NCBI GenBank assembly: GCA_002633005.1
Contig: NMRA01000232.1
Location: 358,866-422,865 of the forward strand
Reading direction: 5' to 3'
Origin: Phoronis australis
Taxonomy: Eukaryota > Phoronida > Phoronidae
Length of the DNA: 64,000 nucleotides
Part shown: one piece after another, positions 11,665 to 21,518 of the stretch
How positions within the stretch are numbered: the first letter of the stretch is position 1
Layout of the letters: each line of letters begins with the position of its first letter
Program-made: the position numbers and the translations under genes
The notes under the pieces: model-generated
Told to the model about the DNA's origin: nothing
What the model saw: the letters and a program-made list of their open reading frames with translations, nothing else
The model's database searches: none

Positions 11665-14365
11665 CTAGTCAAAATGACAAGGTGATACCCGGCTCAATCG
11701 TCCGTTACGAGTTCTGGGTATACATGAGTCTATCTACTATATAGCAAAGCCAATACACATATAAAAATCACTTTAGTGACTTACATGTACATAGATGCAA
11801 ACGATATAAACTCAAGAGGTTGCGCTTATGAAAAATGAAAAGTAGAACAGCTGAATTTCTTGCAGATCGACAGTTAAAGAATCCTAATCACAGTGGAATG
11901 TCAGTTCATTTAAAAACACTTACAACAATGTCTGTTGTCGTATCTGGCACCTTTACGACAAAACGTAGAGCTGTAACAGAAATACACAATGCCATCAATA
12001 ATCCGTGGTCCCTGAACTGTAGGGGAACATTTCGTGGGCACTTTCCCCTGACAAATACCTTTTTTCTTTCATGGCCAAATAAAAGTTCTCACGCTTTAAC
12101 CCACATCTTTCTGTAAAAAGGAACTTTAAACTGTTACATATGTTAAGCAGTAGAAGGCGTTGTAAACAACAGCATTAGCCAATCAAAAACCCATTTCTTG
12201 TACAGGGTGTACACACCATAGATCAGGATTGCACATCTACTGAAGACATCAGTGTAAAAAATGCACGCTGATAAACAAATTTTAAAAAAGCCTTTAACGC
12301 GATACACAGACTAAATTGCAAATTTGAAAGTGGTTCTCTGCCACTGAAACAGAATTCAACAGTTTTTTTCGTAAAGATTTTTAATTTCTGTTGATAGCAA
12401 GGAAATTTCTTTCTGTTTCAAATTTTAAAAAACGATCTGTTAACTGCTTGCCACTTCGTCGATTTTCTCCCAAAAGGCAAAACACGTCTATCTAGTATGT
12501 ATGGCAAGACATAGACGCAGCACATTTCCTTTGTATGAAAAATGTTACCTTTAATCTCAAGCGACTTCAAGCACACGCGCATTTATCATAAGTGCGAGGG
12601 AGATAAGAAACACTGTGGTAACCACAGAGTTTTTCTTTCGTACGTATTTCAAAAATCGTGAAATTTGTGATTTTTCTGGAAAATTCCTCAGAGGGGAAAG
12701 TGAATTCCTTTGTACTAGACAATGCAAGATGGTACTTTCGTAAGAAATTGTTTAAAAATACACAATATTTTGACAAGCTTTGCGTTCCATGCCTGTTTAT
12801 GTTCAATTAATACGGTTTAGCCCAACTCACTTAAGTTGTCTTTCTGATAATGAAAAAACAGACAATGAAAATATGTTTCCATGCCTACTATTCGCTTTTA
12901 ATTATTCGAAAAAAATCAAATTGCTGAGGATTTAATCAGTCGTTTGTTTGAATTACAAAAATGTGTATTTATGTACTGTTTAAAAATTGTGTCATATGTT
13001 GAAATCTAGGACTTGCGTTGAAATTGTACCATTTGATTATTTTAATAAAGCATTTTTGCGTTAAAATTCCTTTTGTACTGCTTTTAACAAATTGAAGCCA
13101 AAACAATATAACTTGCCCGCGAGTAACCTTAGTTCCCGTTTGGAATTTCTCATCTTTTTGCATTTCAACAAACATAACAGGGCAGTCCCGGACTACACGA
13201 CAATAGAACTCTCCTTTGTCCTGGATATGAAACAGTGCGTGACTTCACTTTGGAAATCAAACACATTTTTGCTGAAGACATGCCGGAAACTGGCGAGGGG
13301 CCGTGGAAATATTCTCGATTTCAGCCGTTCAAAAGTACCGGAATTGAGCGGGTATCTTCAAAAAAGGAATCCGTTCGGTCCAAAATCAAGACGCCGAACT
13401 TGTTTTACCCACTCGCATCGCATTTTCTTGTCTCTAATTGACGTCGGGCGGTGAAGGTGAAGAACTTCACATTATGCATCCACGGGTATATGTACAGTAC
13501 AGTTATCAAACCACGTCGGACAGCAAGCGGTTAAAGTGTGTTGGCATTGAAAGGATGAATAGAGTTATGCTGCCAAGAAAAACTTGCAGAGAATCAAACA
13601 ACAAACAACATGTGGAACTCCAGTGGTACGAAAACGAGGCAGAAAATGCGCCTGATGGATGTTTGCGACATTGCGGGTAAATACAACGAGATTCGAGTTT
13701 CACAGTGTAATCGGGGACCGTAATTTATATCAGCAAGTAATAAATTTCGGTTGCTTGATTTGACTTCTAAAGCGGATGCGATAGTTGTGAGATTAACGTT
13801 ATTTAATGGGACTGCATCAGCTTTTATCAAATCACAGAGTCTGTTGGTGGACATCTTACTTAGACATTTCTAAAAAACAAGTCGTCACTAAAACATCTTT
13901 TACGCGAAATATCACTAAAAATACGGTTAGCCATGATAACGCCATTTGAGAGGACAATGTTTTATTAAAAGCCATAGACCAATTTTTAGCTAAAATACAT
14001 CGTAACATCGTTTTAGATGGTCCTTTCGTATGGCAAAAAATTCAGAAAGTGTCATTTACTTTCAACATTTTGGGGATTAAGGTCTTACTTTGGTAGGCAT
14101 TCACATTTCTTAAAAGGTCGAGCCTAATTTTGATAGCCCAAAACGATATATTGGTGTCCTTGTTTATCATGCCCGTAATGGGGGCCCGGGCACCCTCGTC
14201 TCCCCTAAATCTTTCTGTGTATGATTTCATTAGCCGATTTCATTTCACTATCTCGGAGAGGTTTGAAATGAGTCCCATCAAAAACACATCTGATGATAAA
14301 GGAATGCAAACACGCTGTTCAGTAGTATCGGGTTTGGGCGCAATTGATTAAAAGCCAATGCTTAC
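11665..14365. other. SLC18-like intron or intergenic, nothing recognised
   Basis: AT-rich, about 2.7 kb between two SLC18-like exons whose phases do not match, so a small exon may be hidden here. I could not find one by eye. Confidence 0.45.
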
Positions 14366-14455
14366 CTCCATCAAAGAACATAAATCCAGCTAAGAATAGA
14401 AATGTTGCTTTTCGCCCGAGGTACTGGTAACAGATACTTCCAAATGGAAATCCTA
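14366..14455 (-). pseudogene. SLC18-like exon 6 (TM5-TM6)
   Basis: Encodes LGFPFGSICYQYLGRKATFL then FLAGFMFFDG, matching GPPFGSVLYEFVGK.APFLVLA...LLDG. Acceptor tttatttcag, donor gtaagc, phase 1. The next recognised exon reads from phase 0, so an exon or a base is missing between them. Confidence 0.75.
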
Positions 14456-14564
14456 CTGAAATAAAATTAATTGTTTTAAATGAGCTGTTTTCAAAATGAA
14501 AAACATACAGTAAGAAACAGCAGATACGGCACCAAAAATAGGGCAATGACAAGAAACAGTAATT

Positions 14565-14700
14565 ACAGCGAGAGCGAGAGAGGGAGGGAGGGAGGGTGNA
14601 GGTAGGGAGGGAGGGAGAGAGAGAGGGAAGGAGGGAGGGAGGGTTGAAGGGAGGGAGAGAGATGGGAAGAGGGAGGGGAGGGGGACAGAGAAAAGGGAGA
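14565..14700. repeat. Purine-rich (GGGA)n tract with one N
   Basis: gagagggagggagggagggt-type low-complexity run, with an N at 14599. It leaves long open frames of Pro/Ser/Leu on the minus strand that are not genes. Just beyond the SLC18-like exon at 14366-14455. Confidence 0.85.
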
Positions 14701-15288
14701 AAGGTCTTCAAAAGAAATGAAACAGTGACAGAGGCGCAAGAAGATTGTAAGCATCTTTGACACACGAAGCAATGTAAAAACCACCTGAGAACGTTAACGG
14801 CAGGCGACACACACCTCATTCAGCTGATCTCATCAGTGTACCTTGCTAGTTTAACCTCGTTGAAAGCTGCTTTTCTTCTCTGGAACAGCGCTAGTGGCTG
14901 GGTTCACATCTTCGGGACACATGTCGAACGTAATAATTCGTATACAATTAGATAACACCACTTTCCAGAGATGGAATAAACATATCTGGGCAAACATGCA
15001 TTGCATAAAAAAATTAAGATATAATAACAACTCACATTACACTTAGGTAAAGGGATAAACTATTATGCAGACAGTTAGCAAATTCACCCAGCAAATGCTG
15101 ATTGGTATCATTAGACAAGTATTGGGAACGTAATACAAATAAAGTATAATTAGCATTGAAATTGTTGTTGAATAGAACTCATTTTGTTCTTAATCAGTTT
15201 CGTTGACAGCCCCTTGTGAATTGAAGAATGGACCACAAAAATGATTACGGATGGTCCAACTAAAATGATATAAAGATCTCATACTTAC

Positions 15289-15381
15289 AAATGATTCGAA
15301 CAGACAGACCAGCGAATGCAAAGTTGTTGGCCTTGACCCGTTCTTCGTCATCTGAGAAGACATAGGCAAGAAGCGCAAGAC
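15289..15381 (-). pseudogene. SLC18-like exon 5 (DDEER motif)
   Basis: Encodes GLALLAYVFSDDEERVKANN then FAFAGLSVRII, equivalent to [20 protein letters not shown] of VAChT. Acceptor gctccag, donor gtaagtat. No stop. The intron before it holds the 1.65 kb TIR element. Confidence 0.75.
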
Positions 15382-15429
15382 CTGGAGCATTAAGCATCAC
15401 TTACAAAAACTCCGAAAAAAGTAGAAACG

Positions 15430-15560
15430 ACACAGAAGTCCACCAAAAAGGCAGGAACTACCACAATTCGCAGCTCTAAACGTACCCCTTGAATCTTACT
15501 AAAACGTCCACATTCTCAAAATTGCTAGCTCCCATATTTTAGGCTAGGTGCGCGCATGAA
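15430..15560 (+). repeat. Dispersed repeat family D, copy 3
   Basis: ggcaggaactaccacaattc, gctctaaacgtaccccttga and ttttaggctaggtgcgcgca parallel 27740-27860. In the SLC18-like locus, just upstream (on the transcript) of the 15289-15381 exon. Confidence 0.6.
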
Positions 15561-15893
15561 TTGCCATTAGAGGGCACAACGGTAGTCAGAGCCGTCCGAA
15601 AGTGGTCGTCGTCAGGTATCACATTCAAAGGAACTTCAAGATGTTTGACGAATTTCACAAAGGTTCCGCAACTGGGTCAAGGAGGTACAACCGCGGACGT
15701 AAAAATAAAAACATTGCCACTAGGTATTCCCAAAACAGTGGGTTGCGTATGTTAGCCGTGGTTTTCTGAGCTTTCAATGGAACACATCTGCCAACTTTTG
15801 TTGATATCATACTTCGAACGGCTTGGTGGGGAGTGGCAACAAAGTGGCACAGAAGACGCCGAAGTACGACTGCGGTATTGATATCGGTCTTAA

Positions 15894-17540
15894 AGGAGAA
15901 TGCCACCCGATTTAATTAGTCTTTTTACCGTCTTAATCGGTCTATATCCACATCGCTTCAGTCTTATATGGTCGACCTTACCTTGCCGAGAGGTGTCGCG
16001 CTAACCTGTGAGGAAGGTGAGAAACGACGCAGCGACGTCAGTGATTCATCTGCAGAGTGAATGCCGCTATATTGGGGTGCATCGTTCCCGCTTGTCCGAA
16101 CTATGAAGCTGTGAAGAAAGCGGGTATATCGTTCTTTCGACTTCCTCGAGAGCCCGAAATTCTTAGGAAAGTGGCTCGAGGTAGTGAAGAATGAAAGTTA
16201 CTCTGTTAATAGCAAGTATGAGGCCGTGAAACATCTCCGGGATTTCGTCGACAGCGATTTCTCTGACGAATTGCGGCTTACCAAAGAACTATCCATACGT
16301 TCCGTTGCCTGTGCATGTTCACGGCGCCTCTCTAGTATTTCTTGATCAGTTTATTCCGGTTCGAACTGACAGCCTGTGAAACCTAAAAATCCGACCCGTG
16401 AAGCTTCGTGGCCGGGGAAGAGCTCTTGAATAAGTCGGGATTGGCGCCAGGCGAGTTGCCATGACGTTTATTATTCTGCGTTCCGTTTCAAAAGGAATTA
16501 TTCTTATCCTAACCAATGCTTATATGCAACTGAAACAAAGTCTGTCTCATAAGATACAATTTGCAATGCCTTTGCAGTATTCGTAAGTGCAAATGTAAAA
16601 AAGCCAGCAATGAATAAACCACTGCATTACCGGCTTTAGATGCTGGCAACAAAGGTAATTGACCAGGCACCGAGGCCGTGTGAGCGCATGCTAATCAAGT
16701 GTTTGCTGACAGAAAGCTGTTGTGAAACAATTACTCGATTTTATATGCTATGGTCACATGTTTGAGGAATCTTTATTTAGAAATACAAATACATTATTCA
16801 AATCATTGTTACTGTACAACCTTTGCCCTGACGGTCTGTGGAAGGGGAGCCCGATTTCGCGACCCCGACAAGTAAGTAGATTTTCAGTTTCGTGACCAAT
16901 TCACCTAATTACGTGCACATTATTTCTTTGGCTCACTATTATAGTCTTTTCGTGACTGGAGGTTTAGTTTCCAACTCAAGCTGGTTTATGTTCGTACCAA
17001 TCCCAGCTGCCGCGACCCGGACCTGATCGGGTTCCGAGCCACTGGCCTGGATAACAAGCGTTTTGTGTGTTTAGAACTAAAAAAACACAAGTATAAACAA
17101 CACAGGTCTAGGTTCTTCTGTCTGTATTTCACGGAAGAGTACTTCGAATTTGTCTCCGAACAGACAACTCCTGCTACGGACCTCGGTAAATTGGCCTGCC
17201 GAAATTTGTAGGCTACGGTGTGTCCAAATACCAATAAATCCGTAACAACGAAATAAAACAACACGTTTTTATAAGAACTCGGTGTATTTTTAAGGGTTTT
17301 ACATCGAAGCTTGGTGATTTATTGGCGTTCAACGATGAATTCAAGCGATAAGCTGACACCAGTAACCCGTGTTGTGAACTGCTGAACAGACTGCGTGTGA
17401 AACCAACAACGTCATTGGATAATATCAACACCTCCGTCTGCCGTCAGGTGTCAGGTAACGCAACCGAACGTGCCGTTATCGAGTAGAACTACTCGATCTA
17501 AATTGATTCAAAATAGGTTGTTTTTGGGTGGCATTCTCCT
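15894..17540. mobile_element. TTAA-flanked TIR DNA transposon with decayed THAP motif, copy 1
   Basis: Termini AGGAGAATGCCACCC and GGGTGGCATTCTCCT are perfect inverted repeats, each directly flanked by TTAA (15890-15893 and 17541-17544), as after piggyBac-type insertion. On the plus strand at about 16078 it reads CIVPACPNYEAVKKAGISFF then RLPRE, a THAP zinc-finger start (C-x4-C, then FxxP); one extra A near 16168 breaks the frame, after which KWLEVVKNE continues. No transposase core was recognised, so it is non-autonomous or a remnant. It lies in the SLC18-like intron between 17637 and 15381. Confidence 0.75.
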
Positions 17541-17636
17541 TTAAGAATGGATATGATACTAGAAAATATGTGAACAACATAAATATAGCATATGACGTTT
17601 AGAAAAATATTTCGAATTGCACACCTAGTTACTCAC

Positions 17637-17720
17637 CCGCCACAACAGACAGACTTGACCCGATAGCTTATACAATGCGCGACATGAGCAGAAAATAAAA
17701 TGAAAAGCTATATGCAAACC
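17637..17720 (-). pseudogene. SLC18-like exon 4 with in-frame TAA
   Basis: Between tgctttttcag and gtgagt it reads GFAYSFSFYFLLMSRIV, then TAA (17670-17668), then AIGSSLSVVAG. In VMAT/VAChT this is [22 protein letters not shown], so the stop replaces a conserved Gln by one C-to-T change. Both splice sites and phases are intact. Confidence 0.75.
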
Positions 17721-18373
17721 CTGAAAAAGCAAATCGTATTAGAACATCCAATTCGAGAAAATCGAAACAAATCTTATACGAATTCAAACTGTAAACATGC
17801 AACTGTTTGAAACTGGCGTTAAAAATGAAATTAGATTGTTTGACAGAAGCTAAGCTGCAATGCAATATATACACGTTCCCCCGAAATCAAAATGCAATTA
17901 TCACAGGAAGCTCAAAAATGTGGTCTAATAACTCTAAATGTTAAGACCTTCACTACCACCGGTATCGCTTTAAAGGGAGACATTGCGTTTTTCACCTTTG
18001 AGCACTACCTATAACGCAAAAGCCAGCACGTGAGAGTAACGCAAACTATGAAGCTGCCGTGCGCAAGCCGAAGAGTTAATGAGTTTTGCTAGGTCACGAA
18101 AGACCAAACAAAATTACCCGAATAGCTTGGGACTTTACTTTCGCGCACTGCTAACAACATGGCGGCATTTAAAAGGGGTTGTTCGGCGAGGTTGAATTTT
18201 TCAATTATTGGATGGAATTGCCTTTTCCGTACGTGCTATTCATTTCTCACAGCAAGAGTCTTGCGAATGTCTTGCGTTGCACAAATAGACCCTCCATCAC
18301 CAGTACATTTCATATCAGATGCAAGTATGGTAGAAACCAACTGCTATGAAAGGAAGGACATTTTTAGACCTAC

Positions 18374-18432
18374 CCAAGGTGGCGACAAGGTTGGCAATAC
18401 AGCCAACAACCAACGGCCACTTACGACCAAAT
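18374..18432 (-). pseudogene. SLC18-like exon 3 (MFS motif A, TM3)
   Basis: Encodes (R)FGRKWPLVVGCIANLVATL between ttttccag and gtaggt. R-x-GR(K/R) is the loop 2-3 motif of the MFS. The phase joins both neighbours exactly. Confidence 0.75.
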
Positions 18433-18935
18433 CTGGAAAATAAAAACATATCTTTAATGAAATTAATGAATGTATCAAGTGACTTTAAACAAAGATTTTA
18501 CATATTGTGACATTGGGCCCAGTAACCAACTTTAGGTACATGCTAATATTTACACGCAAACATCCATTTTTTGGAGAAAACAGCTTCCTCGTATATATAA
18601 GCTTGCGTGTTGCTCGCCATTTGTACAGTGCTGAGAATTTCCCGCAAAGGCATCAGTCGATATTTTCTTGACTACTTTGGATGAAAAAGGTGTTTTTCGT
18701 GACTATGCTTGATGAGTATGGCATTAAGTAAATGTAGCGAATCTGATTTTACATGAACAGCACCGAGAATATTCCTTAAAAAATGATAGACTGGCATTAA
18801 TCTTTTTGAAATAGATGATGCGACTAAGATCATTAAGAAAATGTAGTACAAACGCATGTTTGGTGATGCGTTTCATTCGCAATCGATTGATGCCGCAAAC
18901 AATTTTGAAAAAACAGTATTCGCTTCAAGCTTTAC

Positions 18936-19159
18936 CTTTCTACAATAAAGCCAACAAATACATTGGCTACCATTTCAGTTGTCGGCTTCGCGGTAAGAAT
19001 CGTGCCTATTTCGCTCGCTTTCGTAGTGTAAACGATCGCGTCGGACGCCTCATTGGCGAGCGACCGTGTTGTATTGTTGCTGATGTTCTCTCGTGAGATC
19101 AACGGTGATGTTCCATTGTTTGCGCCATCAACGTTCATGCATGCTGGGTAATATCGGAT
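18936..19159 (-). pseudogene. SLC18-like exon 2 (lumenal loop, TM2 start)
   Basis: Acceptor tttctgtttcag, donor gtaaag. The downstream frame reads an N-glycosylation-rich loop (NNGTS, NNTT) and SEIGTILTAKPTTEMVANVF, matching VGLLFASKA...L..NPF of VAChT. In the frame entered from the TM1 exon it instead begins PILPSMHER and hits TGA. PILPS matches the VPIIPS that follows TM1 in the family, so a frame break probably lies inside this exon. Confidence 0.65.
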
Positions 19160-20044
19160 CTGAAACAGAAAAATAAGGAGTGCGGTAAACTTTCTTCAAT
19201 TTGTTTCATCATGATATAGAGTTAGCAAAAAGGAAACTTTACGTCATTATTTGAACAGTTTATATCATGCAGCAGTTGTCATCAACAAATACACGATGAA
19301 ATTTTGTGAATTTTTAACAACCAAGACTTGGAATGACCAAGGAAAATTTTCATGTGATATGTGGTTCTACAATTAAACTGAATTGTGTGATAGAAATATT
19401 TTTGTGTAGTAAAATTTAACTGAAATAAAGTTTTTGCATGAGTAAAGTCGAAATATTGATATATAGAGACGAAAAAAGAGGACTGAAATTGGAAATCAAA
19501 TAAGAGGAAATCGAATAACAGGGAATAGAAACCAAAAAAGATGAAATCCTCTTAAAAGAGGAAAAATCCAAGCTCTGAACAAAGCAATGAGTTTTTGAAA
19601 AATGGAAACCTTGTCAGTTCTTGTTCCTCGCATTTGAGAATATTTAAAGGTTTATTTAGATCAAATCCAAGAGTAGGTGAAGAAACACACACGCCACACT
19701 ATCAGCACCATACATACAAACGTACGACTAGTGCACAACTGGTTTTGTCTACAGCTGTTAGCTGTGCTCACGAGACCAGTTTAGTTATTCGTTCCCACAT
19801 GACAACAAAACCGTGACATATTATGCAGGTTGGGCCACAAAGCACCCTACCTTAAGTTCGTTCTGAATTCGTGATTTACAAGGACTTCTTTATTTTCAGG
19901 TGGTCAATACAGCAGGCGTGGAATATTCTTTTGATCCCAAAGTGGATCACACTGGACATAGCACTAAGCAGCAGCAGATAAAATTCTTTGATGTCCATTT
20001 TTCCGCAAAACCGGTACTTCTAACACATGGACAATAAGGGCGAC

Positions 20045-20220
20045 ATTTTACCAAAATATCTACCAGAAATGATTTTAAAGCGAGCAAAATGTCAATCCGA
20101 CACGACAAGCGAGCATTTCAACAACGGAACGACCCATGAGAGGGCAAAACATCCTCCCGAGACGTGCACTAAGCGGGCAAATATTCACCCGACACGATAC
20201 GTGAGCGTCGTGAGAGAAAA
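20045..20220. repeat. Degenerate about 33-bp array
   Basis: Units such as gagcaaaatgtcaatccgac acgacaagc, gagggcaaaacatcctcccg, gcgggcaaatattcacccga recur about every 33 bases, four or so units. A related stretch (cacccgaaacgatgcttacc) is at 23803-23830. Confidence 0.55.
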
Positions 20221-20448
20221 TGAAAATATCCCACCACTTTTTTCCGAAAGCGCTCCTGGGGGCTTCTAATTTAGGGCCTACACAAAATCAAAAGCTTCTT
20301 ATTAATTAGTTCACACCTTTGTTATCTGGTAAATACTTCGGGTTTGATACGTGAACGCGACCACACCAAAAGAGATATAGGCTCCCACAGAAAGAATGGC
20401 TGGGGGTTACGCCTGTATAAATTTAGGTATAACCGCCAGAGTGGTGCA

Positions 20449-20979
20449 GGTATATGTAAGTGTACCTGTCGCAACGGGTACAACTATATAGTAAGTATAC
20501 TGGCCCATATAAATGTCTTTGAACCCGCCAGAGTGGATGAAGCTACAGTATACAAATATAGGTGTACCAACTGTGACGAGCACAACCAATATGACGGGTA
20601 CATCTACCTGTATCCGTCGGAGGAGGAACGCCTTTCAACAAATGTATTTTGTCGGGTGCAGTGTGTGAGTGTAGTGGCACGTAGGCACAGACAACTACCT
20701 TTTGGCGTTTAAACGTAGCGCCTACGCACCGTAAGTTACTTTATAGTGCGAATTCAGTGCACTTTCAAAGCTGAGTGCTCAAGGTGATACTGTGGGCATT
20801 GAGCGCCTACTTACCTCTAATTTTACCACAACAGCACTGGTCAGGTGCTCTTATATAAATGCAGACGACGGACTCGTCGGAGTGTGTTGATATTACGTGT
20901 TATTAGTGCAAGTGCTATTGGACAAATATGACTTCTGCCGATTCTGGTTTCCTCAGAGTGTTGTCATAAGTTTGAGGTG
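20449..20979. repeat. 531-bp duplicated segment, left copy
   Basis: Runs from ggtatatgtaagtgtacc to gttgtcataagtttgaggtg, up to the single N at 20980. It recurs at 20981-21518. Contains an open frame with paired cysteines (KCTCRNGYN, YRCTNCDEHNQYDGY, YPSEEERLS), no known family, and a TATA-like ttatataaat at 20851. Confidence 0.85.
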
Positions 20980-20980
20980 N

Positions 20981-21518
20981 GGTATATGTAAGTGTACCTG
21001 TCGCAACGGGTACAACGATATAGTAAGTATACTGGCCCATATAAATGTCTTTGAACCCGCCAGAGTGGATGAAGCTACTGTATACAAATATAGGTGTACC
21101 AACTGTGACGAGCACAACCAATATGACGGGTACATCTACCTGTATCCGTCGGAGGAGGAACGCCTTTCCACAAATGTATTTGTCGGGTGCAGTGCTGTAC
21201 GTAGTGAGTGTAGTGGCACGTAGGCACAGACAACTACCTTTTGGCGTTTAAACGTAGCGCCTACGCACCGTAAGTTACTTTATAGTGCGAATTCAGTGCA
21301 CTTTCAAAGCTGAGTGCTCAAGGTGATACTGTGGGCATTGAGCGCCTACTTACCTCTAATTTTACCACAACAGCACTGGTCAGGTGCTCTTATATAAATG
21401 CAGACGACGGACTCGTCGGAGTGTGTTGATATTACGTGTTATTAGTGCAAGTGCTATTGGACAAATATGACTTCTGCCGATTCTGGTTTCCTCAGAGTGT
21501 TGTCATAAGTTTGAGGTG
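20981..21518. repeat. 538-bp duplicated segment, right copy
   Basis: Near-identical to 20449-20979, with a few substitutions and a small insertion (gctgtacgta) near 21190. The TATA-like tatataaat is at about 21391. The junction at one N makes an assembly artefact likely. Confidence 0.85.

Noticed and set aside
14319-14819. 166-codon minus-strand frame rich in Pro, Ser and Leu
   Set aside because: Its middle is the (GGGA)n tract. Only the short piece 14366-14455 is a real exon, in this frame, of the SLC18-like locus.
17668-17670. TAA read as Gln, as in a non-standard genetic code
   Set aside because: Allantoinase and GOLIM4-like exons use CAA/CAG for Gln and TAA as stop; an ordinary nonsense change is simpler.
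20449-21518. Pair of LTRs of a retrotransposon
   Set aside because: The copies are adjacent with only one N between, no TG...CA ends, primer site or pol sequence seen; an assembly duplicate is simpler.
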